Shown piece by piece: positions 25,864 to 35,725 of a stretch of 64,000 nucleotides of DNA. The notes under the pieces are model-generated. The model saw only the letters and a list, made by a program, of their open reading frames with translations. It did no database searches and had not been told where the DNA came from. Each line of letters starts with the position of its first letter. Within the stretch, counting starts at the first letter, position 1. The position numbers and the translations under genes are program-made. Source of the DNA: Tilletiopsis washingtonensis (Eukaryota; Basidiomycota; Exobasidiomycetes; Entylomatales); contig NW_020312001.1 in assembly GCF_003144115.1 (NCBI RefSeq), forward strand, positions 710,722 to 774,721, written 5' to 3'.

Positions 25864-27716
25864 ATGGACGCCTTTAGCTCCAGCTCCGAGCTCTCCGATG
25901 CACCCACGCCCGGGCCGCCGCAGACGCCGGGCCACCTGAGCCCGGCCGCGGCAGCGTCGCCCGAGCCCGCCGCTGCCACGGCAACGCCTGCCAGCTCCAA
26001 GCAGGCCAAGTACGGCAAGCGCGGCGGCGGTGTACGAGGGCGCGGACAGGCCGCTGGCGCACGCCGCTCCTCGCGGACTGCCCAGCCGAGCGGCTCGTCG
26101 CCGGCAGCCGCAGACGAGGCCATCGGCGACGCGCTGCCGGCCGACGAGGCACCTGCGTCGCCGGCGCCGGTGCCTATTCCGAGCAAGCAAAAGTCACGCG
26201 ACCCGAAGCGCAAGCGCTTGATTGTGCCGCCGCCGAAGCTGGAGGTGCCGGATGCGTGTGAGTGTCCGCTGCGGCATGAGGCGCGGCGCATGTTCTGATG
26301 CCGGCGGCCAATAGCGGCACCTCTAGATGATCAAGACGAGGCTGGCAGCTCGCGGCGGCCCTCGTCCGCACGCGCGCGCAAGTCGGCGAAGCGCGAGCCA
26401 GAGACGATCACGCCGGCCAGCAGCAGCACTCGGCGACGCCGAGTCAAGGGCGAGACAGAGGCTGAGGCAGCGGCACCGGCGCCAGAGGAAGCAGACGACG
26501 AGGCTGGCGAGCCCAAGGTAGCAGAGCCGTCGCAGCGCAAGCTCAAGATCAAGCTGAAGCGTGCTGCTCAGCCCGAGGCTGCCAAGCCAGAGCCGCGCGA
26601 GGCCGAGCGCGTCTCGCCGCCCACATTCCGCAGCGACAGTGAGGACGATTACGAGGACAGCGACAACGAGGAGGTCATTGTAGCCACGAAGGGCCGGCGA
26701 GGGCGCAAGGCGCCGCTGCCCGACTTCATAGACGACGCCGAGAGCGACGAGGACGAGGCGGGACCGTCTACTGCGTCCCGCGCCAAGAAGGACAAGGCGC
26801 GGCGAGCTGGCGGCAAGGCTGCGCCGCAGCCCAACAAGCGCAAGGCAGATGGAGAGCGGCCGGAGCCGGCGGCGGGTGCTGGCAAGAAGGCCAAGCCTGC
26901 GGCAGCTGCCTCGGGTCCGCTGCAGCTGCCGCGCAAGGCTGGCGAGCTGAGAGCAGGCGAGGTGCACAGCGAGCCAGCTCGGCCACGCTCGTCGCTCCCG
27001 GGGCCGTTGGGCGGCGCCGGTGCCTCAGCGTCCGCCGCGTCCGGCAGTCCAGCTGCTCCAGCGCCCATCAAGAAGCCAGCGCCGCGGCCGTCGGGCATGA
27101 GTGACTTCTCGTCCATCTTCGGCGGCTCGCCTGCGCCGAAGCCGACTCCGCCAAAGCCTGCTGCGCCGCCGAGCGCCAGCAAGCCAAACGTGCGTCCGGC
27201 GGACGCCCCGCCGCGACCTACGGGTCCCAAGCCGCTGGGACTCGCCACGAAGAAGCCGCTGCGCCCGACGACGCCGAGCATCGGCCGCTCCGCGCAGCAG
27301 GCTCCGGCATCGTACGGCGCCAATGGAGAGCACGTCACTGCGGAGGAGATGGCTGCGCGGCGCATCGAGGAGCAGAAGCGCAACGCAGACACGTCGGTAA
27401 GTGCCAGTGCGAGCGCCAGCCTGCGCTACAGCGCTGACGTCGCCCTCTCTGCGCTGCAGGATCTGTTCGACCTGCTCGCGCCTGGCGAGGGTGTGATAGC
27501 ATGGGAGGTGAGGCGCCCCGAGCACAGCGGGACCGTCAGCATCCTCACGCGTCCACCTCTGCCCTCCAGGAAGAAGCGAAGCGACTGGCAAAGGCGCATC
27601 CCGAGCAGTTCCGTCCCGTGCGGCCCACGCGCAGCGCCGACACGGCTGCCTTTCTCATCCACAAGATCAAGGCTGAGCTCGCCAGCCAGGCGAGCGCTCC
27701 ACCTGCGGGCGCGTAG
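25864..27716 (+). CDS. Charged low-complexity protein, probably nuclear or chromatin-associated
   Basis: Exons 25864-26257, 26327-27396, 27460-27507 and 27570-27716, 552 residues. No catalytic domain is recognised. The sequence alternates basic patches (RGRGQAAGARRSSR, DPKRKRL, RKLKIKLKR) with acidic Ser-rich ones (SDSEDDYEDSDNEE, DDAESDEDEAG), then a long Pro/Ala/Lys-rich region. A conserved-looking end follows: AEEMAARRIEEQKRN, then DLFDLLAPGEGVIAWE and a helix EEAKRLAKAHPEQF. AT-hook-like RGR and RRGR motifs occur near the start. The pattern suggests a histone- or DNA-binding scaffold of a chromatin complex, but this is inference from composition only. It is convergent with RPB5, 154 bp apart. 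Confidence 0.6.
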
Positions 27717-27870
27717 AATGCGAGCGACTTCACCAGCATGCTGTGAGAACGGAGCAGCGCGACGTGCGCCGGCGTGCTTGAGATGGTGCAGGAGTAGTAT
27801 TACAGAAGTGACGAGATTGCAGCGCGCTGGCGCTTATGAGGCAGATGGCGGACGAAGCGGCGGGCACGCT

Positions 27871-29121
27871 TCACATGCAGATGCGGTACGAGCAGTAGCG
27901 GCCGGACGTCTCGGATGCTGCAGGGCAAGGAGGGCGTCAGTCTGCGGCGCATACGTCTGGACAGCGTGGCACGCACGCCGGGTGATCTTGACAACTTGCC
28001 CGCGCTTCATGCCAAAGTAGCGCGCGACGGGGTCGTCGGGCAGAATGCGCGGCAGCTGCGTCTCCTTGAGCCGACTGAGAAGGAGTGTCAGGCTGAGGCG
28101 TCTCTGCGGCAACGCTAGGCGCAGCACTCACTACCGCTGCAGCAGCTCTGCCTTCTGCTCGGGTGTCATGACGTCGTGCCGCGGCACGAGGTGGTGCTGC
28201 GTGATGTTGACGAGCAGGCTCGTCTCCTGGAAATCCTCCAGCGTGAACTGCAGCCGCATCGCCTCGATGACCTGCGCAGGCGTATGTGAGCACTACAGCT
28301 GTGCAGGCAACACCCAGCGCGCAGCAGACTGTCGTCCGTAGCCTGCTCTGTGCAGACGCCCGCCCACCTCACTCCTGCGCGCTGTCAAGCACTCACTTTC
28401 CGCGCGCTCGCCGTCATCTTGTCCGACCAGATGATGATGCCTGCACTGATGTCGTGCGTCTCGAGTGTCTGCACAAATGTGCGCATCGTCTTGACGCCGA
28501 CATTGCGCTCGTCCGCGTAGAAGACAAAGATCTTGGCGCCCGAGCCGGGCGACTCGCACCAGAAGTTGAGCGCCTTGCGGTCCACGCTGCCGTTGGCAGC
28601 GAACTCGGACTTGAAATCGTCGAGCGACAGCTCGATCTCGTGCGGCGCGACGGTGTAGCCCTGCGCAGCGAACGCAGCATCAGCAAATGCTGCCAGACTC
28701 ATCTCTCCCTTCCGTGCACGCAAGCAGCAGCCAGCCTGCTCGACCGGCTGCCTTCTACAACTGAACATCACGAACAGGCGTGCCGCGCGACATCACAGCA
28801 GCCTCGCATTGCCGTGCTTGCGGACGTGAACCATCCGACAGCTGTCGCTTCTGTCACTGTGTAGCAGCTTCTCGCTTTCGCTCTCTGCGACTCCTCAGTC
28901 GCAGGGCATGGCCATCCCGCGCTGCGCCTGCCCATGGCACCTCTGTCTTGTCCGAGCCGCCTCCTCATCAAGCTCCTCCACCGCCCGCGCCCGCGCAGCC
29001 CGTCGCTCAGCCGTGGCGATCCTGCTCCAGTGCCCGCCAGCATACTCACGCGGTCGCGCACAAGCTCGTGGATGGTGCGGTTGACGCGCCAGAGGCGCGC
29101 CGTCTCACGCTCGTCCTCCAT
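27871..29121 (-). CDS. RPB5: RNA polymerase I, II and III shared subunit RPB5 (RPABC1)
   Basis: Exons 29121-29050, 28660-28397, 28271-28132, 28074-27977 and 27917-27871, 206 residues. This is close to the usual 210-215. The N-terminus [20 protein letters not shown] continues directly after splicing into [16 protein letters not shown]. The assembly domain ends with [20 protein letters not shown], then VVKI, TRPSETSGRY and YRICM, which is diagnostic for RPB5/RPABC1. It sits in the jaw of all three nuclear RNA polymerases. The first intron (29049-28661) is 389 nt, far longer than the norm here, and the second is 125 nt. Confidence 0.96.
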
Positions 29122-29485
29122 CCTTGGCGCAAGCGGGCGGCGCGCACGAGGAGTGCGCTAGCAGATTCGTGGGATGCGAGAAGCGCGCGAACAAGCGGAG
29201 AGAGCAGTGCGGTGGAGATGAGAAGCGCACAGGCGTAGAGTGGCGTGAGCGAGAGGTGGAGCGGTGCAGGTGCGAGGTGATGGAGGCTGGAAGACTGCAG
29301 CTGGAGGCCGGACTGCCCGAAACGAGCGGCGTGCGGCCGAAATCTGGAGCTTCACGCGCGCGGGAGTCGCACGCGCGCCCCGCCAACGCCGTGCCGGCCG
29401 AGAGGCACTCCACCAGCCGGCCTCGATATTAGCCCCTCGCCAACGCCGGCAGTGACAGACAGTGACATAATCTCATTCAAATCCC
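29122..29485. other. Intergenic: RPB5 promoter and 3' flank of the copper transporter gene
   Basis: 364 bp. No coding potential is supported. An AT-rich spot GATATTAG lies near 29424. Confidence 0.4.
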
Positions 29486-30314
29486 TCAGGCACAGCATGT
29501 CGGCGCCTCATTGGACGCCACCACGACAGCCTGCTGCTGCTTCGGCGGCGCGGCACCGCCCGGCAGGCACGGCGGCTGCGCGGCGATGCCGATCGTCACC
29601 TCGAGCCAGTCGCAGAGGAACTTGCCGAGCCCGGCGCCGACGACGAGGCTGAGGAAGATGTAGCCGTTGAAGTACATGGCGAGCAGCATGAGCAGGTACG
29701 CCAGGCCGAACTGTGCCGCGTGCAGCACGGCGCGCACCAGCTGCTGCGGCGCAGACGCCCGGAACGTCACGCTCGTCGACGTGGACGGCGACGCCACGGC
29801 CCGCGCCTTGGCCTGCGCAGCGACGTGCCGCTGGAACTGCGCCGCAAGGAAGACGTCGTACTCGCGCGCCGCTCGCCGCAGCGCCTCGAGCACGACGACG
29901 AGCAGCGCCACGCCGATGCACGAGGCGGCAAAGGCGCCGCGCGACTTGACGTGCCAGCTAGACGCCAAGAAGCCTGAGCAGCTGCGTCAGCCATGGCCAT
30001 CTCAAAGCGGGACGACGAAGTGATCGAGTGTGGCCCATTGAGCTGTCCGCCGAGAGCGCATCGCCGCTTGTACCTGGCAGCGCTGACAAGACGAAGTTGC
30101 GCCAGCTCTCCACACGCCGCCCTCCTCGCCCCACCTCGCAGCCCTTTCCCAGATACTCACAGGCATCGATGGTGTACCAGTTCCACAGCATCTACCATGG
30201 CCAGCGAGCGCAGCGTCAGTCACTGCCGCAGCGAACCCGTCAGCGCGCCGGCTGCCTCACCGAGATCTTGCACGACGCGGCATCGCCGCCCATGTCCATG
30301 CCGCTGTGGCTCAT
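29486..30314 (-). CDS. CTR-family copper transporter (CTR2-like)
   Basis: Exons 30314-30261, 30191-30161 and 29973-29486, 190 residues. The short N-terminus MSHSGMDMGG has one methionine cluster. After splicing comes MLWNWYTIDACFLASSWHV, the conserved start of helix 1 in fungal CTR proteins. A basic cytosolic loop follows, then helix 2 with the copper-path motif MLLAM in LLMLLAMYFNGY and helix 3 with the G-x3-G packing motif GAGLGKFL. The C-terminus ends in Cys-Cys (TCCA), as in many copper transporters. CTR proteins form trimers that import Cu(I). The few extracellular Met motifs and moderate length fit CTR2-like vacuolar carriers or low-methionine plasma membrane carriers. Its neighbour in the opposite direction is a ferric/cupric reductase, which would supply Cu(I). 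Confidence 0.9.
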
Positions 30315-30672
30315 GATGGAAGGCCAGAGGCAGGCGTAGAAGTGGAGGCGAGGTCCCGAGAAGAAGGCGAAGCGTGCAGCGAGTGTGCGAGTGGCTCGTG
30401 AGACGCGAGTGGAGCGGAAGGTGGAGCGTGCGGTGAGAGAGGAGACGGGGCGGCGACGCGCTTGATATGGACGGGACCTGCGTCCGAAGTGGCACGTCGA
30501 ATAAGGGTGATGCTTGCGCGGTGACAGTCCGAGACGCACCTCGGACCACACTCCGCACCGTCGGCTGATCTTGGCGCTCCAGCGCAGCAGCTCTCAACAA
30601 GCTCGCGATTTGAGCGCGCCACCGCACGCCGGAGCACGCTGCGGGAAGCGCGAAGGTGGCCGCGACGCGGTC

Positions 30673-30698
30673 GAAAAGGCGCCGAGAAAAGGCGCCGA
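30673..30698. repeat. Perfect 13-bp tandem duplication, GAAAAGGCGCCGA twice
   Basis: Units 30673-30685 and 30686-30698 are identical and directly adjoin. Each holds the palindrome GGCGCC flanked by an A-run. It lies in the shared promoter, about 360 nt from the transporter ATG and 490 nt from the reductase ATG. Confidence 0.9.
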
Positions 30699-31118
30699 GG
30701 AGTATGTGGCGCGGCCCGAGCACCCGCGGCCGGACCCAGCCTCAGCGCTCTGCCTAGCCCAATCGGAATCGTGAAGCAGCCTGCAGACAGACCCCTTGCG
30801 TCGCCTTAGCTTGTAGACAGCCTTATGCTGCAGCAAGGGCGAGCAGCATCGGGCCGGAGCCTCTCGAAGGAGTTGCTTGGCTCGCGACTGTAGGTGCGCG
30901 AAAGGCTCCGGCGCCGCGCGGCGTGGACGTGCTGGCGTGTGGCGCGCCGCCGCGGCGCCGGCCCCTTCTTCCTTCTCACTCCGCCGTTCCTGCTCTTGCA
31001 CCCTATCTCTCCTCCCGGCCACTTCGCAGGCTGTCACTCGTCGGCTTCCGCTCCGCACATGCTCTGCTTGGCGCCTGTGACTGCTCACTAAACGCTGCGC
31101 GCTTCGTGCCTGCTGCGG

Positions 31119-31124
31119 CATAAG
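31119..31124 (+). promoter_or_regulatory. CATAAG, TATA-like element
   Basis: CATAAGAAG, 65-70 nt before the ferric reductase ATG. Confidence 0.35.
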
Positions 31125-31188
31125 AAGCTGCTCGCACGCCGACGCCGGTCCTCCTCCTCCCTCGCACTCCTCCGTCCCACCTCGCGCA

Positions 31189-33195
31189 ATGGCCCTCGCG
31201 TCCGTGCCCGCCCTAGCGGCGCGCCACATCCAGGACTACGGCGCCGCCAACACGACGCTGCAGCCGCACTGGGGCTACGCCTCGCGTGTGCTGCCGTGCA
31301 CCAACGACGCCGGCTCGTGCGCCTACCTCGACCTCGTCTACGGCGCGCACGACCGCGGCATGATCTACACCGGCGTGATCTACGCCACCGTCGGCGTCGT
31401 GCTCCTCGTCGCTGCCATCTCGCACCGTGCACGGCGGCGCGCCGCGCTCGAGGACGAACTGCAGGCCGTTGCTGGCGCCGAGAAGACGAGCCACCAATCC
31501 AGCGTGGCGCCAGCCTCCGCTCGCCTTGCCGGCGCCGCTGCTGCCTTCTCGCGCCGGCATCTGCTGCTCGACACGGCCAACTCGCCGGTGCTGCGCCGCA
31601 TCTTCGGCCGCACGACGCGCCTGCAGCTCGTCATCCTCGCCGGCATCCTCGGCTACCTGCTGCTGTGGTCGTTCCTCGGCATGACGTACCAGATGTGGAT
31701 CACGCCCGTCAAGTCGCGCCCGGGCCTGCACAACACGCGCTCAACGCTCGGCCCATGGTCGGACCGCGTGGGTGTGCTGGCCTTCGCCCTGACGCCCTTC
31801 TCCGTGCTGCTCGCCACGCGCGAGTCGCTCCTCTCGCTCGCGACGGGCGTGCCGTACCAGCACTTCAACTTCCTGCACCGCTGGCTCGGCCACATCATCT
31901 TTGTGCAGTCGGCGCTGCACACCATCGGCTGGACCATCATCGAGGTGCGCCTCTACCAGCCGCAGCCGAGCGTGGCGCGCGAGTGGATCCGGCAGCGCTA
32001 CATGATCTGGGGCGTCGTGGCGATGATCCTGCTGCTGCTGCTCTGGGTCCTGGCGCTGCCCGTCGTGATCCGCCGCACGGGCTACGAGTTCTTCCGCAAG
32101 GCGCACTACGTGCTCGCCATGGTCTATATCGGCGCCTGCTGGGGCCACTGGGCGCAGCTCAACTGCTTCCTGATCCCCGGCCTCGCGCTCTGGTTCGTCG
32201 ACCGCGCCGTGCGCCTCGGCCGCTCGGCGCTGCTGCACTACAACTTCCTCTCGCCGGAGAGCACGCGCATGGGCCTCGCCGCCGCACAGGCCAGCATCAC
32301 GCGCTTCCCTGGCAGCGGCAGCGAGGGCGACGTGCTGCGCCTCGAGTTCGAGCACCCGCAGCAGCCGTGGCGCGTCGGCCAGCACTTCTTCCTCTGCTTC
32401 CCCGAGCTGAGCCTCTGGCAGTCGCATCCCTTCACGCCCGTCAGCGTGCCGCGCCTCGAGGACGGACACACACGCCACGCCTACATCCTGCGCGCCAAGG
32501 CCGGCCAGACCAAGGCACTCGCCGCCCTCGCCGAGCGCAAGCTCTCTGCCGGACCCGACGCCAAGACTGCAGTCGTGCTCACCGGGCCATACGGACGCGA
32601 CGTCACCGCCGACATCAAGCGCTCCGAGAACGTCCTCTGCGTGGCTGGAGGCACTGGCATCACCTACGTGCTCCCAGCGCTGCTGGCGCTTGCGCGGCGG
32701 CGGCACAGCGGCGGCGGCGCGAGCGGCGCTCTGCAGCTCGTGTGGGTCGTGCGCCGGCACACGGACGCCGCCTGGGTCGAGCCGGAGCTGCAGGAGCTGC
32801 GGCAGTACGGCGATGTCGAGGTGTGCGTGTGCGCCACGCGCGACGAGACGAGCACGGGCACGAGCGTCGCTGCGCTGCTGCCGTCGTCGAAGGAGAGCGC
32901 CGAGCTTGAGCTCTCGGACAAGGCCAGCGGCACATCGCTCAGCCACGAGGGCGTCGCCGAGATGGCGCTCGGCAGCAACGCGCAGGCGCAGCGGCGGCCC
33001 GACGTGGCGGCGCTGGTGCGTGCCTTTGCCGCGCGGCAGGCTGCCGGCGCCAGCGTCGTGCTCGCGAGCGGGCCGGGCGAGATGCTGTCGGACGTGCGCG
33101 CGGGCGTGGCGGCGAGCAACGATGCGGCGCGCGTGTGGCAGGGCGACGTGCGGCATGCCGTGCGCCTCGAGTGCGACGAGCGCATGGAGTGGTGA
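31189..33195 (+). CDS. Ferric/cupric reductase transmembrane component (FRE family)
   Basis: A single-exon gene of 668 residues, unusual here for its length. An N-terminal extracellular part and helix 1 (about 59-78) precede the ferric-reductase membrane domain. The two bis-heme ligand pairs have the exact H-x13-H spacing, His230/His244 and His306/His320. The FAD-binding motif HPFTPVS (about 413-419) is followed by the NADPH-binding motifs GPYGRD (about 466) and AGGTGITYV (about 486-494). The C-terminus ends in ERMEW. FRE enzymes reduce Fe(III) and Cu(II) outside the cell using cytosolic NADPH. The divergent pairing with a CTR copper transporter suggests coupled copper, or copper and iron, acquisition. 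A hydrophilic Ala-rich loop of about 60 residues follows helix 1. Confidence 0.95.
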   Translation: MALASVPALAARHIQDYGAANTTLQPHWGYASRVLPCTNDAGSCAYLDLVYGAHDRGMIYTGVIYATVGVVLLVAAISHRARRRAALEDELQAVAGAEKTSHQSSVAPASARLAGAAAAFSRRHLLLDTANSPVLRRIFGRTTRLQLVILAGILGYLLLWSFLGMTYQMWITPVKSRPGLHNTRSTLGPWSDRVGVLAFALTPFSVLLATRESLLSLATGVPYQHFNFLHRWLGHIIFVQSALHTIGWTIIEVRLYQPQPSVAREWIRQRYMIWGVVAMILLLLLWVLALPVVIRRTGYEFFRKAHYVLAMVYIGACWGHWAQLNCFLIPGLALWFVDRAVRLGRSALLHYNFLSPESTRMGLAAAQASITRFPGSGSEGDVLRLEFEHPQQPWRVGQHFFLCFPELSLWQSHPFTPVSVPRLEDGHTRHAYILRAKAGQTKALAALAERKLSAGPDAKTAVVLTGPYGRDVTADIKRSENVLCVAGGTGITYVLPALLALARRRHSGGGASGALQLVWVVRRHTDAAWVEPELQELRQYGDVEVCVCATRDETSTGTSVAALLPSSKESAELELSDKASGTSLSHEGVAEMALGSNAQAQRRPDVAALVRAFAARQAAGASVVLASGPGEMLSDVRAGVAASNDAARVWQGDVRHAVRLECDERMEW

Positions 33196-33678
33196 TGGAA
33201 CAGCTGTCACGCATGGGTATTCAATGTCATCGTCGTGCAAGCAAGACGTGTGTGTGCGAGTGTGTGCGGGCGGTGGAGGTCGTGGTGCGGAACGAGGGAC
33301 CGATGTGGGAGCACTCTAGCCAAGCACTGCGAATACACTTTTGACCGGCATGCTTTGTACTTGCCGCCGCTGCATAGTTGTATTCAGGCGCGTGCTTTCG
33401 CTTGGCCGCGGCCGGCCGGCCCGTCGCGCCTCGCACGCTGTGCAGATCTCGCCTCTCACCTTTCACCCAGCGTCGCGCTTCACTTCCTTCCTCCACCGCC
33501 GCCGCTCCATCTCCACCTCTCACACCCCAGCGCCGCCTTTCACCTCTACTGCGTCTCATCTGCGTCTTATCTGCGTGCAACGTCTGCGCCGCACGCCCGA
33601 TCCCGCGCGGCCTCGCACATCGCTGCGCCCTTTGCCGCCTCAGCTCCGCTCGCAGCGCTCTAGCTTGACGAGCCCGCC
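33196..33678. other. Intergenic: promoter and CT-rich leader of the CK2 alpha gene
   Basis: Pyrimidine-rich from about 33470 to 33660, typical of a fungal 5' leader. No gene is seen. Confidence 0.45.
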
Positions 33679-35453
33679 ATGGCTGGAGTCGGCGGCCGCA
33701 GCGTCGCGCGTGTCTACGCCGGCGCCAACGAGAAGCACGGCCGGCAGTGGTGGGACTATGGTGCGTTGAGCGCTGCCACGGCGGCTTATGTGTCTTGCTG
33801 AGCGCTCGCGGCTCGTGCCCTCTTTCCTCTCGCAGACAACCTGGTGGTGCAGTGGGGCACGCAGGACAACTACGAGATTCTGCGCAAGGTCGGCCGCGGC
33901 AAGTACAGCGAGGTGTTCGAGGGCGTCAACGTCGCCGGCACGGCCGTCGGTGCGGGCGCCGGCGCGGGCGCGGCCCCCAATGCGCCGCCGGCCGCTGCGG
34001 CGCCGCGCGGGCCGGACAAGTGCATCATCAAGGTGCTGAAGCCCGTCAAGAAGAAGAAGATCAAGCGCGAGATTAAGATTCTGCAGAACCTGGCGGGCGG
34101 CCCGAACGTCGTTGGTCTGCTGGACGTGGTCAGAGATCCGCAGGTGAGTGGTAGCGCGGGGGCAGGGCGGAGAGGGCAAAAGCGGTGCCGCGCATTGGTA
34201 GCAGTGAGGCAGCGGCGGCGGCACGGAAGGGCAGCGGCGACGGCATGGAAGGAGCGCTCGCTCCAGGCTGCTGCGCGGACGGGATGAGCTGGCTTGTCGT
34301 GCCAAGCCTGTGCGCATAGGTCAGGCATTCGCACGGCGTCGTGCACTAGGCGCGGCGAGCGTGTGCTTGAGACAGCTGGACGGCGCGCAGCGCAAAAGCG
34401 CGGTGAAGCGTCAGTCAAGCCGCCAGTGTGGGCGTCTGGTCCTCGCAGTGCGCTTGCGCGCGCCGTGCCTGCGTCCCCTTGCTGCTGTCGACACACGTCT
34501 GACGCACTGGCCTGCGCAGTCGAAGACGCCGTCGATCATCACCGAGTACGTGAACAACACGGACTTCAAGATCCTGTACCCCAAGTTCACCGACTTCGAC
34601 GTGCGCTTCTACATGTTTGAGCTGCTGAAGGTGAGCTGGCCGCGCGCGCACTGGCCCGCCGCACACTCTGACATCCCTGCGCAGGCGCTTGACTTCTGCC
34701 ACTCACGAGGCATCATGCACCGCGACGTCAAGCCGCACAACGTCATGATCGACCACGAGAAGCGCAAGCTGCGCCTCATCGACTGGGGCTTGGCCGAGTT
34801 CTACCACCCGTACACGGAGTACAACGTGCGCGTGGCGAGCCGCTACTTCAAGGGGCCCGAGCTGCTCGTCGACTTCCAGGAATACGACTACAGCCTCGAC
34901 ATGTGGAGCCTGGGCTGCATGTTTGCGAGCATGGTGGGTTTGCTGCCGGCTGCCGTTGCGCCGAGCCGTGCTGATCGCAGTGCCCGGCAGATCTTCCGCA
35001 AGGAGCCCTTCTTCCACGGCCACGACAACTACGACCAGCTGGTGAAGATCTGCAAGGTGCTCGGCACCGACGAGCTGTACACGTACCTGGAGAAGTACGA
35101 CATCGAGCTCGACCCGCAGTACGACGACATCCTCGGCCGGTACGTCTGTGCAGGACTCAACCGCACCGCTACGCTCGCTCACCTGTCTTCCCCCCGCAGA
35201 TACCAGCGCAAGCCGTGGTCGCGCTTCATCACGTCGGAGAACCAGCGCTACGTGTCCAACGAGGCCATCTCGTTCCTCGACAGCCTGCTGCGCTACGACC
35301 ACGCCGAGCGGCTCACCGCACAAGAAGCGATGGCACACGCGTACTTCGGTGCGTGGCCGTCGTCTTTGTCGCGGTCTGGCCTCTCTGCTCACACTGCCTT
35401 CCTCTCCAGAGCCTGTCAAGGCAGCGGCTGCGCGCGGCGAGGTGCCCTCTTGA
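33679..35453 (+). CDS. CKA1: Casein kinase 2 catalytic subunit alpha
   Basis: Seven exons: 33679-33760, 33836-34143, 34520-34630, 34685-34933, 34991-35139, 35200-35348 and 35410-35453, 363 residues. Hallmarks are the N-terminal [20 protein letters not shown], the CK2-specific basic cluster [15 protein letters not shown], the catalytic loop HRDVKPHN (Asp about 181), the CK2-type DWG replacing DFG (about 200-202), and [20 protein letters not shown]2 is a constitutive acidophilic Ser/Thr kinase. An insert of about 26 residues rich in Ala, Gly and Pro (about 61-88) sits between the beta strands just before the ATP-binding Lys93, where relatives have only a few residues. Intron 2 is 376 nt, long for this genome. 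It is convergent with the RSC gene. Confidence 0.97.
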
Positions 35454-35725
35454 GGAGCGAGGCTTGCCCATCCACTCTTTCCTCGCGCTACCTGCCTGCT
35501 CTGGCAGCAGCTGTCTTGCCTCCCCCGCGCTGCACGCCGGCCGTCGTTCTCAGCTACACCTGCCCACTCTGTCCCCGTCAAGCTACGTCTCCGCATGTCA
35601 CACCCTCACGCGCTCGCCGAAATCTGAGCATTCTGAGCTGACTGCGCGAGCATGTGCGATTGACGCGCTGACCTCTGACGTAGGATTTATGGGTGACGAT
35701 GGGAGCATGCAGGAAGGGGGGAGGC

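Larger units (their letters stand above)
30315..31188. promoter_or_regulatory. Shared divergent control region of the copper transporter and ferric reductase genes
   Basis: 874 bp between the two start codons. It contains a perfect 13-bp tandem duplication (30673-30698), a CT-rich stretch before the reductase (30960-31020), and CATAAGAAG at 31119. I looked for a copper-response site of the TTTGCTC type and did not find one. The only CATAAG in the transporter direction is about 500 nt from its ATG. Confidence 0.5.

Noticed and set aside
31741-33240. 499-codon antisense frame in the ferric reductase gene
   Set aside because: Shadow frame with His/Arg/Glu-rich nonsense composition.
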